A DNA stretch of 64,000 bases from the NCBI GenBank assembly GCA_014898425.1, contig RCSZ01000006.1, positions 310,001 to 374,000 on the forward strand, read 5' to 3'. Source of the stretch: Botryotinia globosa. Taxonomy: Eukaryota > Ascomycota > Leotiomycetes > Helotiales > Sclerotiniaceae. Position 1 is the stretch's first letter. Every line of letters begins with the position of its first letter. The notes under the pieces are model-generated. The model searched no databases, was not told the origin of the DNA, and worked only from the letters and a program-made list of their open reading frames with translations. Below, piece after piece: positions 1 through 12,438 of this stretch. A program made the position numbers and the translations under genes.

Positions 1-702
1 TTGTGATTTCTTTTAGTTGGGCGATATGGAAGCCAAAGCCAGTCACATTGGCATAGATGGTTGTTATGAGGGGAAAGAATACGGAATGCCGGCTTTGAGT
101 CTCACTGCTCATGGGTACAAGGTACTGGATCATGAAGCACGATCTACTTCAACCCTCTAGCAGAAGCCTAGATACCGTACTAAGTCATTCATTTCGTAAA
201 AGGGAAATACTCGTGAGTCTGTACATTTCAGCAACGATACCAGTTCTTACATATATAGAACATAATTTTAAATGTAGATGGGAAAAGGACTAGTATTCCA
301 TAATCTAATAAGACGTACTCAATGGTACGAAGGATGTATTTAATAGTTGCATCTGTTTATATAATTAATATCATACATAGATTCAATAACTAGACTTGTG
401 GTTATGTCATCAATATACTCATGATGTAATAAACCTATGACAGTAGAAATTGAAAAAATATAAGAACCTCGAAGTTTGAGCAAAAGATAGAAACAGAAAG
501 AGAAAATCCATCATTTGCAACTGTTCAAGAAAAGGCTAGCAATGGTGTTTTGGCTACTAGGTAGATAGTCCGGTTTTGGAGTTTGGAATTTAGATGAGAG
601 TGTGATAGTGTGTGGAGGGGATGTAGGTGGATGGTTTTGAGGGGGGATGGTGGGTTTTGAGGGTGATATGGTGGGATGGATACGTGGAGTTGGGTGTTGG
701 AC

Positions 703-768
703 TGGGTACTGTACTGGGTACTGTACTGGGTACTGGACTGGGTACTGGACTGGGTACTGGACTGGGTG
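703..768. repeat. 12-bp minisatellite (GGTACTGKACTG)
   Basis: About five to six head-to-tail copies of a 12-bp unit alternating TACTGTACTGGG and TACTGGACTGGG. Because 12 is a multiple of three, the tract stays open and would encode a Gly-Leu-Gly-Thr repeat, which explains the spurious ORF across it. Confidence 0.85.
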
Positions 769-1544
769 TTTGGATTTTGAAATTACAAGTTTGGGGGTGT
801 GGTGATATGGTGATGATTAGGGGTGGGAGAGAATGGGATTGCGGGGGGAAGGAGGGAGAGGAGGAGGAGGGGAGGGGGAGAGCATGGGGATGGGTGATGA
901 GTGATGTATGATGCGTGGAGTTTGATGTGTATTAAACGCAGAAACATATCGAGGATTTGAATTTACTTAATATAGGGGAGGAGGTGTTTTTTGGAGGGGA
1001 TGGGAAATATTTGTTTTATTATGGTGTGGTATGGTTTGTTGAGGGGAGGGGGTATGAGGAGGGGGTATGAGGAGGAAGATTTAGGGGAGGGGAATAATGG
1101 TGATGATTAAAATTGTAAATGTGAAAATGTAAAAATATTTTGATTTTTGATTTTTGAATTATGTGGAATAGTGAAACGGAATGGTATTGAATACCGGAGC
1201 AGTGTAGATGTATTTCTGTGGGGAGGGGGAGGGGGAATTTAGATATTGGAAGTGTGTTGGATGGAGTTTGATTGAATGTGATGAGATGGACCAGAGTGGA
1301 TTGGAGTGCAACGAAATAGAATAGCGCTGTAATGACAATAGCGATCTTTATTCTATCTTTGGTTTTGATTTCTTCTTCTCCTATTCTTCTTCCAGATGAT
1401 GTAGATCTTTATGAGATTATGGATAGGAAAGTAGATAATATGTCTTGTGGAAAATGAAAATCTGGATTGAGGGAGGTGTAGGAATGAATGAGTGGATGGG
1501 TGAGGATGGTATGATACTATAAATATGAATCTTTATATTCGATG

Positions 1545-1690
1545 GATAGAAAGATAGAAAGATAGAAAGATAGAAAGATAGAAAGATAGAAAGATAGAAA
1601 GATAGAAAGATAGAAAGATAGAAAGATAGAAAGATAGAAAGATAGAAAGATAGAAAGATAGAAAGATAGAAAGATAGAAAGATAGAAAGA
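1545..1690. repeat. 8-bp microsatellite (GATAGAAA)n
   Basis: About 18 uninterrupted copies of GATAGAAA. There is no sign of RIP-type decay within the array, so it is either young or maintained by slippage. Confidence 0.95.
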
Positions 1691-3765
1691 TTAATAAACG
1701 AGTTATTTATCTCTTATTATTTATTCCTCTTCTATTAAATTTATTAAAAATCTTCAGATTGATTTCATTAGTGGTTTCAGAAGTGGATTAAATTAATATA
1801 TATTTCTATTATATACCTATGTTATATAATCAGTTTGCATTTGGGTTCAAGTAATGTCGATTTAAGTAAAGTCAAGTCAATTCAGGTCGGGCCAAGTCGA
1901 TTCGAATTAAATGGGATGAAATTTTCGCTTCGGTTCTCGCTTCGGTTCTTGGCTTCATGGTGCAATGTAATAAGGTATAAATGTGGGGCTTGAATTGGTT
2001 GGTGAGGTGGATAGGGAGGTAGGTATTGAATGTATGTATAAAATTGTGTGTAGAGGTTGAGAATTGTTAGGAGTTATTTAAGTTTGCTGGGTTTTATGGA
2101 GTAGGAAAGAATTTTGGGGTTATTGAGTTGTTGGATGTTGGATTCTGGATCCTGGATTTAGATTGGGAAGTTGTGGTAATGATTTTGGTTTGGGGTTCAA
2201 TCTGGATTTGGGCTTGATCTGTGAGGAGATGGATGAGGGGAAGAGGTGAGGAGTGAGGAATGGGAATTTGCAATCACGATGAAAGAATCTGCAGGTTTAT
2301 GAATGATAAGATGATAGATTGTAAGATTGACGGTGAGAAGATTACTTGATGTCGTTGATGATGAGATACATGAGAAGAGAATTGCTCAGCAGTCACAATC
2401 CGTTACTACAGATAACGATAGTTATAGATTACATACCCACTTTTGGATTGTTAGACTCTACGTAGTTGATACGGGGCATCGTGGATTTTAGACACAAGAG
2501 ATGGCGGAAATTAAAAGGCGGACGCAAAGTTTTGCTCGACCATGATCGTCTTTCTCATTGTTTGCTTTCGATATACTGGATTTTCGTAGGGGAGACAAGG
2601 TTCTTCAGTGAGATAGGAGTGGGAAAATAGGGCTCGTGAAGATTCTGCGTAACTGGTAAAGAACAGAGAGGTAGAAGGGTCAAATGTGAATGCATGTATG
2701 CATCGTCATTTGGTTGAGGCCGAATGACGATGTTTCATTGCTCTATCCTTTTGACTATTTTCCTTCATATCTACCAAATAGGGTTGGGCACCCGTACCCT
2801 ACCCGGGGGTTTTGACCCCCTGTGGGTATTTACCCTATCATACAGACATATAGTAGAGCAGATACTCGGGAAATCCGCCAGATATCTAAGATATCTGGGG
2901 TATATCATGTGATTGTTTTATAGCTATCGTCTGAAAATTTGAGATTATCCCCAATTAATTTATGAATTCAAATGTATGAGATTATAATATTGAAATGATA
3001 ATAACCGATATCCCTATATCTTGTACAACCTTATATCTTACACAATCTCAATTTCACTATTACTACAACTTTAATATTTAATAATAATTAGAATTTATAA
3101 GATATTAGATTAAAACTTTTAAATGTTTATAATATAATATAGTATTTTTATATAGAATTATAAAATAATTAAGATTTAAATTTTATGGGTATTATAATTG
3201 CTTTTCTTTTTTTAATTCTGATTTCTATTCTCTTTCTTTTATTTATTAAAATATCAACTTTTCTATTATCTAAAAGTTCTATAACTTTTTGAAATATTAA
3301 ATTTAATGTAGAAAAAGGTTTTGAAATACTTTTATTCTTTTTAATAAATGAATTTTGTATTTTAGAAGCTTTTTTGTTATATTTTTTGAAACCTTATAGA
3401 ATTTGATAATCAATCTTTTTCTATCTAATTCTCTTTTACAACTCTAAATACTTCTTTTATTTTTCAACTTTTTTTTTAAATTTTTTTTAGTTTTTTGATT
3501 TTCTTTTTTTATTGAATAATAAGTTTTTTAATAGATTGATATATTTTAATTCTTAAAATAATATTAAGGGAATATAAATATATCCTATTTGCTTTCTCTT
3601 TTATTAAATTTAATCTTTTAAATTGAGTTCTTTTTTTCTTTTTCTTTTTTATAATCTTTTCTAACTTTTTTGCTTTATATAATTGAATACTAATTTCAAT
3701 TATATTAATAAAAGTGGCTTTAAAAAGCTTTAAAGTGATTTCAAAATCATTTTGATATCAAAACT

Positions 3766-4030
3766 TGTCAAGGTACGGGTAAAGACTTATATTGTATCAT
3801 AAAAGTTCTAAATACTATGAAAGGTTGAGGTTTTATTATAAGAAGTAGGATATATTAAGAATATATTAAAGATTTGTATTTGAAGTATAAAAACAATATA
3901 ATTAGTATTATAATAATATTTCTTTTTTAGAATTTGTTTGTTTTAAATAAGCTAAGGTATAAAGTAACTTTATTATTTTTTGATAAAGTTATAAGGAATC
4001 GGTTCAATATTGATTAAATAAAAACCCAAA
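3766..4030 (-). repeat. Left LTR of the 3766-10422 gypsy element
   Basis: The first 105 bp or so align without gaps to 10193-10297, differing mainly by C/T and G/A. Similarity then becomes patchy (for example GGTTC near 4001), so the right edge is approximate. This copy is much more AT-shifted than its partner. Confidence 0.6.
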
Positions 4031-6415
4031 ACCTTTTGAAATAATATTAAAACAATTTAGTTTTTATTATAGAATTAAAGTGAATTGTTTTTAAGATAAT
4101 AATCAATTAATAGATTTTCTTTGATTTGTTTGGTTTTTATTTAAAAATTATTATTGGTGTAGTAATATTTAAAGTAATAGATTTTTTGAATTCAATCTAT
4201 ACAGGCAAATCTAGTTTGTTTAGATGTATTAGATGAAATACAATAATTATTTTTTTTTAATTTCAAAAGTTTTTAATTGATTATTATAATAGTGGGTAAT
4301 ACTTTTATTTGATATGATAATAGAAATTATATTTGTTATAATAATTGAGGATTTCCTTGAATTCTTATTGTTCAATTTTCTTATATATTTTGTTATTTTT
4401 TTTAAAAATTTGATTTTGATTTTTATATAATTCAATGATATTAATAATATTTTAATTTAATAATTCTAGTAAGTAATGGAGTAATCGAAATAATGAATTG
4501 TAGAATATTAGAAAAATCTTGAAGTTAATTGGGAGTTGTAGTAGACAAATTTGTTTATAGATTTTAAAGATTTTGTAAAGATTATTTTATTTGTTATTAT
4601 TCTTTTTTATTGAATAATTGATTTTTATATTTTTTGTATTAATTTATATTTTGTTATTTTTTTTGTAAAGGGGAGTATCAGTTTGGGTTTTATTAGTACA
4701 ATCTTTGTATTTTTAGATTGATTGGATTATAAATATTTTAAATTTAATTAAAATAAAATTAAATCTATTTATAATCTTGTTAGCTTTAAAGAACTCTCGT
4801 TTTTTTTAATATAATAAACTCGATAGAATTAATATAAACAATTCAATTCCGAGATATAAATAATAGTTATAATTAATAAAAAATAGAAATATATTAATAA
4901 TTTCTAATATAATATTATTTAATACAAACTTTACAAATGGAAATCAATTAAACCAATTATTTTAATAGAAATTTATAAAAATATAAAAGTATTACTTTAT
5001 TATAGCATTAATTCTTTCTATTTGATTATTAAATTTAGAATGAAATAAAAAAGATTGTTTCAAAATAATTAATAAATATTTAAATAAATACTTTCAAAAT
5101 TTAGAAATAAATTAGAAGCCTCTATCAAATATAATATTATCAAAAACATTATATAAACAATATATCTTTTTAACAAATCGATTTATAAATTTCTTTACAA
5201 ACAATTCTATTATTAATATAAAATATTATATTTTAATCAAATAACAAATAACTATAATAATATATTAATATTTCTTTTTATAATATTTATTAATTAGTAA
5301 TAATATAATATAATCAATAAAAATATTTAATCAAAAATAAAACAATATTAATAAAGATTCAAGAAATCTAGATATAATAAAGCAAAAAGTTTTAATACAA
5401 AAATAGAATTAATAAGTTTATATAAATATCTCGATCTTTTTAGATATATTAAACTATCAATATATATAAAAAACAAAATTAATAATTTTGATACAGCCTA
5501 GATATCTAATTAATCCAATTAAATATATACAATATATAATTTATATATGAAATTCAGTAAAAAAAGAAATAAAAAAACAATTACAATAAAAGATCTTATT
5601 ATTGATTAATTTATAATTTTATAAGATTATTTAAAAATCCTTTTGAATATCTAGTAGTTAATAACAAATAGAAAAGTTTCGAAATATTATATATATAGTT
5701 ATAATTAATTCGAATAATCTATATACTTTATCAATAAAATCATTAATTAGTTTATTAATATTGAGAATAATTATATTTATCAAAATTATAATCAGATTTA
5801 AATCGCTGCTCATTTATTAAATAATATTTTTGAATATAATAATATCAAATATCTATTTTAAAAGAATTGTTTGTAAATAATTCTTGATTCAATTATTATT
5901 AAAATTGATATATATTAAATAATCTTTAACTTTGCAATTCAAAATATTGGAGTAAATAGTTTTATAATCAGATTAATATATAATATAGAAATTGAATTTT
6001 AATAAAAATTTGGTTTATCTAACTTGTTATTAATTTAGTATTTTTGTTAATATAAAATATTTAAGGTTTTTATAGTTGATAATAATTTCGAATAATTTCT
6101 AAACACTATATAATTCCGATTTCTATTCTTCTAATGATTTTATAATTGCTAGGAATTTTTTATTATAGATTTTGTAATTGTATTCAATGATATTATATTT
6201 TAATAAAAAGTATATTACTGGATACAAATCTTCCTTATTATTATATTACAAAAGAATATTATTTGTAATTTAATTAGAAATATTAGTTTTGATTATTATA
6301 TAACAATGATAATCAAATATGATAAGGACTAGGGTAAAGGAGAAAATATTCTTTAATATTATAAAAATGTTTTTTTATTTAAAATCCTAGTTTTATATTT
6401 TCTTTTTTTTTAAAA

Positions 6416-6990
6416 GGTAATTAAAGAATTCTGCAATCTTAAAAAAATTGCAAATAAAACATTAATAAAAATTAGCAAATTCGAGGAAATATTGGAGGTC
6501 TTTGAATTTAATTAATAATTTCTAATTGAATATAATATCAATTTTTTTTGGATTTATTTTTATATTTTTTGGGGTAATAATTAAATCGAGGTATTTGATT
6601 TTTTTCGTTTCGAATTTGTATTTATTGATATCGATTTGTAATCCAATATTAATCAGTTGTTAAATAATTTTGTGGATATATTCTTTGTAATTTGTAATAT
6701 TTTCAAAATAAATCAAAATATTATCTAAATATATTATATAAGTTTTATTTAAAAGGTTAAAAAGAATATAGTTGATATAATTCTAAAATAAGATTAATAT
6801 ATTGCAAAATCCAAAGAGCATTACTAATAATTCAAATAAATTGAAATAAATAATAAAAGCGATTTTCTATTTGTAATTCTTTATAATTTATAATTTATTG
6901 AAAATAGTAATAATATTAAGCTTAATATAGATTTTAGTGTAATATAAAGTATTGAAGGTTTTTTTAATCAATAATAAAGGATATTGGTTT
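6416..6990 (-). pseudogene. Gypsy reverse transcriptase remnant
   Basis: Conceptual minus-strand translation, with several stops, keeps the order of Ty3/gypsy reverse transcriptase motifs. There is a degraded pre-catalytic block (KLNIITIFNK), an FELLVMLFGFCN-like block, the catalytic YLDD box as YLDNILIY near 6700-6733 (second Asp changed to Asn, as a G-to-A mutation gives), and a downstream thumb block (KYLDLIITP...INPKK) followed by FLEFANFY. It is non-functional. The internal stop codons and D-to-N change fit RIP. The family assignment rests on motif order only. Confidence 0.8.
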
Positions 6991-9900
6991 TTAATAATAA
7001 TATTATTTAAATTCTAATAATCTTAATAAATTTGAATACCTTTTTTTGGTTTAGTAACTAGGAGAAATGAAACAATTGATTGAAAACGAGATTTCTGAAT
7101 AAATCCTTTATTTAGATTATTATTAAACTATTTATAAATAATTTGAAATTTAATTGGGGATATTAAATAGTTTTTGTTATATAATAATTCTTTATCTAAT
7201 ATAATCTCGATCTTGTAATTCTATAAGTATTGTAATAGAAATTTGTTAACAAAAGAGGATAGGAATTCTGAATATAGATTATAAAGTTAGAAAGACAACT
7301 TATCTTAAATCTTTAATATAAAAGGAATAAATTAATTTATTTTTTTTATAAACTTATTGATATTATTATTTATTAAATCTTAATACAATTGAATAGGATT
7401 TTCAATTATTATATAGTGTAGATTGCAAGCCTTATCTAATTTATTTTAGAATATTTTTGTAATATAAATGTTGTTGTTTTTATAGAATTATATAAAACTA
7501 TTAATTATAAAAAACTTTATATTTTATATTTCGAAACGAATATTTCGTATAGCATTAAGTAATTCATTTGAGGGATTTAATAGCGATAACAATAATAAGG
7601 ATAAAATATTCTGGTTTTGTAATGATTTCTTATATTTTCTAAAATTAGTAATAAATCAAGCTAAAACTAATTTCAAGGATAAACAATTAAGGATTATTCT
7701 AACTCAGATATCTATTTTATTATTGATATAATGAGTGTGGTAAAGATTTTTGTTTTTATTGTTTTCGAGGTTGATAATATTAGAGTTTTTTTAAATATTT
7801 AGGGTTTTGATAGATTTGAGAATTGCTAATTAATTTCGGGGTAGTAAGGATTTAATTTCGAAGTTTTTGTTGATAGTATTTTTTATAAAAATTAATTTCG
7901 AAATAAGTTTTTATAAAGATAATTTGAAATCGATTATAATTTTATTATTTTTTAATAAAGTTATTTTACAATTATTAAATATATTGGGGATAATAGTTAT
8001 TATAATATTAATAGAATAATAATATCTTAAGTAATATATAGATACAAATTTAAATATTATTATTAATCAATTGATAATAGAATTATAATATTAAAACCAA
8101 AGAAAACTAAGGATCAATAAATTTATAATTGATAAAGTAATAATATAAAATAAATCGATTTCTTAATAATTATTAATTTATATATTCAGAAATATATATT
8201 GAAAAAGGATATTAAAAAGCTTTTTATTAGTTAAGAGTAGGTAACAAATATAGAGGAAGAATTATGTAAATATTTGAAATTTAAAAACAATTTTTCTATT
8301 AATAAAGTTATAGTTTATAATTTTATTATTTATAAAACTAATAAATAAAATAGTTATATTAAATATAAAAAAGATTTTTATTAAGATTTTAAAAGATTTA
8401 TTATTTATTATTTTAAGATACAAAGAATCTTTAGATATAATTGATCTTTTAATTTATAAAGGTAAATTTCCTACAAAAAACCTTGATTTGTAATTATAAA
8501 TTGAAATTAATCTTTTGATATATTGGGTTAGGGAATAAAGTTTCTATTTTTCTTTGAATGAATGGATTCTTTAATATATTCTTCTAGATTAAATTTTTAA
8601 ATAAAATTAAAAGGAATTGGTGAGGTATAATGTAATAGTATAATTAGAAAACAATTAATGAATAGAAAATAGTTGATAAGTGGGAATAGGTTTTGATATA
8701 AGGAATTGATAGTGTTGTGATAGAATTTAAAACTCTAATATTAATTAACTATAGAGAAGTGATTGATATAAGGATTGTATCCTATATTAATATTAATATT
8801 ATATTTTGTATTATTAGCTTGTTTCTTATTACAATTATTTTTAATATAATTTGGTTTTTTATAATAAAAGCAAAGGCTAAGATTAAGATATTGTTTTTGA
8901 ATATAATAAGATAAAGGGTATTGATTTTATTGAATAATATCTAATTGTATAAAATCATTAAATAGTTTTGATATAAAAAAGGCTATAATTGGGGTTGGTT
9001 TTTTATTGTAATGTTTTGATTGATTATAATTGAAATTAATATTTTGACTTTTTTATTAATTATCAAGATAAGTTTTTTCTTTTAGATTATTATAGATATT
9101 TTATTATTAGATTATTTATATATCAATATCAACAATAAAGGATTTATTAAAACAATTGATTAAAGTATTAATCAACTTTTATAAAACTTTAAACTTGAAA
9201 TTAATAATTTATTATTTAATGGTTTTTTTATATCTAATAACAAACTATTTGAATTTGATAATGAAATTATTAAATAAAATCTTTTTCATTTTATATTTAT
9301 TATAATCTATAAAAGTCTTTTGTAAAAAATCAAGGGTTTAATATTGTTTATTCAATTTATTCCAAATATTTATTACAATATATTATTTAAAAAATCAAAG
9401 ATTAGAATTATATAGATTATCTATAATCATATCAAAATATATTTAATTGTTTATATAAATCAAACCAAAAAATAAACTAATGAAAAATATAATCTATTGA
9501 AATTCTGATTTATTTTTATAATCTGTAATTAAATAATAATTAATTATACTACAAAACACTATATACTAATCCTAACATTTTACAATATCTTGTTTATTAT
9601 TATTGAACTTTTTAAAAAAAATAAAATGTTTTCAATAAAATAGAACTTCTAGATTATTATAAATAATAATCTTTAGTATTTCAATTGTATCTTGCAATTC
9701 GATAATTTATAATTGAGTTTTATTGATTTAGATATATATTATAATAATTTATTCTTATAATAAAATTGTAATTATTTCAATTGAAATAAATACAATTTAA
9801 ATAACTACAAAATATATAATATTCGAATTATAAAACAAATCTATAAATAAAAAAACATTAGTTTTGATGAAATTGATAGTGTAATTCAAAAAAAGGAATT

Positions 9901-10192
9901 ATAAGGACAAATTAAATATAGCTACTTGGTTAGCTATTTCTAAAGTATTTTTATAGTTACAAAACATCCTTATAAAATTCTCAATAATAAATCAATATAA
10001 ATATATTTTAATATAATTGAATAACTTTATTAAAAAATAGCAAAATTATCTATAATGAATTAATAATGGATTTGATTAATACAATTAGGTTATAATTTTG
10101 ATGAAATCAAAACAATCAAGGTAGTTAAAATACAATTTGAATAAGTATCTTTAAAATAAAGTTATAATAATTTCTAAATAAATAATACAAAT

Positions 10193-10422
10193 TATCAAGG
10201 TACAGATAAAGACTTATATTATATTATAAGGATTCTAAATGCTATAAAAGGTTGAGGCCCTATTATAGAAAGTAGAGCACATGTTAGGATATATATATAG
10301 TAGTAAGCTGTCAGGACTTCAATCCCTAATACTGTGCCTTTTGGTCAGATTGCGTGCGTGGCGTAGTGGTAAAGCTTATGACTTCTATTGGTTCCATGTG
10401 AATTGGTTCCATGCACGTGACA
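10193..10422 (-). repeat. Right LTR of the 3766-10422 gypsy element
   Basis: A 230-bp repeat starting TATCAAGG and ending CACGTGACA. It is conspicuously less mutated than the left LTR and keeps CpG- and CpA-rich stretches such as GCGTGCGTGGCGTAGTGG. That stretch resembles a tRNA A-box (see findings). An ORF-like stretch across it (10281-10556) is not considered coding. Confidence 0.75.
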
Positions 10423-10429
10423 AAAGATC

Positions 10430-11200
10430 CCCCGATTTCTTTTTATATAATAAAATAGATAATATAACTATATCATTAATACAAATGTATACTAAAAAGC
10501 TAATAAACTCTCGAGATCCGTTTTATATAGCTTTCATTACTTTTCCTCTTTCGTAGATATTAACATTTAATATTCTCTTTATAAAATATATTAATTCAAT
10601 TATAAAGTCCTTCTCATCCCAATTGTATATATTCTTCAATAATATATTATATTTTGTAATCGTTTTTATTAATTAAATAAATAAAAAAGAGAGATTAATA
10701 AAAACTTTTATAAAAAAAAAATCAATTATAAATTGAAAATAATATCAATTAATTCATAAAAATATTCAAAATAATAAATATTATCAGTTTTAATATATAG
10801 ATTATCAATACATCAAAGATATTGATTTTTAAAATAATTTCTATATCTTTTAATGAAATAGATTATCCAATTCTTTTTTATAGATTGACCTATAATCTCT
10901 TTTGCTAGGTTTTTAACTATATAATTTGTAGAGGGTATAGATCTTTGTATCAGCTTATTGATCTAATCAATTAAATCTTTTTCTTGCTTTTTATTAAGAT
11001 ATTAATAGATATCTTTATAAATAAAGATACAAAAAGCTATTTATCTTTTATATTATTAATATAATATAAAACGATTGATATTATAAATTTTTATAATAAT
11101 AATTATATTAGATTTCTCTTCAACTTTAATTTAAATTATTGCTTGTTATATACAATCTTTTATAGTTAATATGATATTCAATATAAATTTTATAATTGAT
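10430..11200 (-). pseudogene. Pogo/Fot-type transposase remnant, N-terminal half
   Basis: The minus-strand translation retains a CENP-B/Tc5-like helix-turn-helix region (LNKKQEKDLID then INKL near 10960-10998, and KNLAKEIIG), and further on the block around the first catalytic Asp (IYTIGMRR/NWDEKDF-like near 10608-10629, in two frames). The frame is broken by stops and shifts. The protein would have continued into 3004-3765 but is split by the gypsy insertion. That left segment is Lys-rich in minus-strand translation, like the C-terminal tails of these transposases. Confidence 0.65.
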
Positions 11201-11524
11201 ATTTTTTTGAGGTTCTAAAAGTTATATAAAATGCGGGGTTGTGTAAGATGTAGGGATATTGATTACTCAGAATAAGCGAAATTATTTCCCCTGTCAAACT
11301 AGAGAAATCATAAATGACTAATTAAGACTTAAAGACGGTTTGTTATATATCGAAATATAGTATTACATGGATTTTACCCCGGATATACCCATACCCAGCT
11401 ATATTTCGATAGATATTTACCCTACCCTACAAAATGCAACAGAGCGAATACCCATCGAATTTTCCAAATAAATACTCAGAGTTGTCCAGGGTATACCCAC
11501 CCACTGCCCAATCCTGCTACCAAA

Positions 11525-11941
11525 ATACATAAAAGTGACTCACTGAAAATTCGGATCTATATAGATCATAAACTCCGGAGTTATCCTTACCTATATTTGA
11601 TAGGTGATTATTGTGAAAAGTCAGGTACGTACAATGCCAGAGTTGGAATGTAACCGGAGAGAGGTGGAGATCTTGCAATATAATGAGTTGATCACTCCTA
11701 TCTGATCTCATTATCGAAAACAGAAATTTCAGTATTGGATTCTATGGTAAGGGTTTTTTGATAGTCAGATCGTGCTTGCCTCATCCGTTTATTTGGATGA
11801 GTAATCTGTATTTTCGAGGGCAAGAAATAGTTTTCGAGAAAGTGGAAGGAGGGACGCAGTGAGAAGGGAGGTGTAGAGTTGAATAATGATAATGAGAAAC
11901 GGGAATAGTAATTAGAGAAACTCGGATCTGATAGAGACTTA
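11525..11941. other. Unique spacer, no gene assigned
   Basis: This stretch returns to ordinary base composition between two repeats. Two minus-strand open frames (11517-11711 and 11698-11949) have no recognisable domain, run into flanking elements and lack exon signals. I treat them as chance frames. Confidence 0.5.
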
Positions 11942-12110
11942 GGGCCCATTCGGATCGATTTTTTTAGGCGATGTTGATAATAAATATAGTCTAAATAGGC
12001 GTTTACTAAACACTAGTATAGTCTATAAAATTATTTTGAATTTTATTGTTAATATATATTATTAATATAAATTTATTGAATGTTAATACTAAATTACAAA
12101 AAGCTATATT
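11942..12110. mobile_element. Orphan left end of a Harbinger-like MITE
   Basis: Begins GGGCCCATTCGGATCGAT directly after TTA (11939-11941). This matches the terminal inverted repeat of the 14619-15239 MITE (GAGCCCGTTCGGATCGAT in its right arm). No matching right end that pairs specifically with it was found downstream, so it appears truncated or its partner has decayed. The right limit given here is approximate. Confidence 0.5.
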
Positions 12111-12165
12111 ATATTAATTAATAAATTTTAAAATTTATATAAAAAATTTATTAAATTTGTAATAT

Positions 12166-12438
12166 TATTAGAGTAGATAATAGCAATGAATCAACTTTAG
12201 ATATATTTTGAAATAAGACTTTTTATTGTTTCTCTAAAACTATTGAAAGTATACAATTTATAGCAAGCAGATTGACTTCAATATAAGGGTCCGAAACTAA
12301 AAATTAGATCTTTAGAATATCTTAGAAAAGAAAGAGATTTATAGAATATTCTAAAACAAAGGAGTTCGTGATATGAAATAGACTTGAGGGTTTTCTGCTA
12401 TGTAGCCTCACGTGATTTATAACCTTGTAACCTTGACA
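12166..12438 (+). repeat. 273-bp LTR-like repeat, copy 1
   Basis: Runs from TATTAGAGTAG (RIP-shifted TGTTAGAG) to CCTTGACA. It is the same length as, and the reverse complement of, 13941-14213, with mostly C/T and G/A differences. TG...CA ends and size suggest a solo LTR. No clear 5-bp duplication is visible (AATAT versus ATATT). Confidence 0.65.

Larger units (their letters stand above)
1..2770. other. Non-coding flank, no gene seen
   Basis: Moderately A+T-rich DNA with G-rich/T-rich low-complexity tracts on the + strand (about 600-1250 and 1990-2250). I see no conserved protein motif and no convincing exon structure. The only long open frame (627-911) comes from a 12-bp tandem repeat and purine-rich sequence. 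Two tandem repeats are listed separately. Confidence 0.6.
3766..10422 (-). mobile_element. RIP-degraded Ty3/gypsy LTR retrotransposon (innermost)
   Basis: Direct repeats begin TGTCAAGGTACGGGTAAAGA at 3766 and the RIP-shifted TATCAAGGTACAGATAAAGA at 10193. The right copy ends in GTGACA, giving TGTCA...TGACA LTR ends. The internal part is extremely AT-rich with stops in all frames, but its minus strand retains reverse transcriptase signatures at 6416-6990. The element therefore runs right to left. I could not find a matching 5-bp target duplication (AAACT on the left, AAAAG on the right), so one end may be altered. It interrupts the pogo-like transposase. Confidence 0.85.
3004..11263 (-). mobile_element. 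Pogo/Fot-like (Tc1-mariner) element inside the hAT element
   Basis: The terminal inverted repeat begins ACCGATATCC on the left. The right end, reverse-complemented, begins ATCAATATCC and differs only by C-to-T and G-to-A changes. TA dinucleotides at 3002-3003 and 11264-11265 fit the TA duplication of Tc1/mariner elements. Removing the gypsy insertion (3766-10422) leaves about 1.6 kb, a normal size for the family. The right part carries minus-strand transposase traces (separate entry). The same terminal repeat bounds the element at 35105-37206. Confidence 0.85.
2779..11516. mobile_element. Small hAT-type element (outermost of a three-level nest)
   Basis: The left end reads TAGGGTTGGGCA and the right end, reverse-complemented, reads CAGGATTGGGCA. 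It is flanked by a perfect 8-bp target duplication CTACCAAA at 2771-2778 and 11517-11524. An 8-bp duplication with CAG/TAG-type ends is characteristic of hAT elements. Only about 225 bp on the left (2779-3003) and 253 bp on the right (11264-11516) belong to this element. The rest is later insertions, so the original was a roughly 0.5-kb non-autonomous copy. Its ends carry repeated GGGTA/TACCC subterminal motifs and retain much C+G. Confidence 0.88.

Noticed and set aside
627..911. 94-codon plus-strand ORF
   Set aside because: Made of a 12-bp tandem repeat and purine-rich low complexity; no start context, domain or exon signal.
1545..1690. Regular repeats considered as a CRISPR-like array
   Set aside because: Direct 8-bp repeats without spacers; the genome is eukaryotic.
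8717..8914. Hydrophobic 65-codon ORF inside the first gypsy element
   Set aside because: Plus strand of an element whose coding strand is minus; Ile/Asn/Lys composition is an artefact of A/T-rich DNA.
10281..10556. 91-codon plus-strand ORF across the right LTR
   Set aside because: Runs through an LTR end into the pogo remnant; open by chance.
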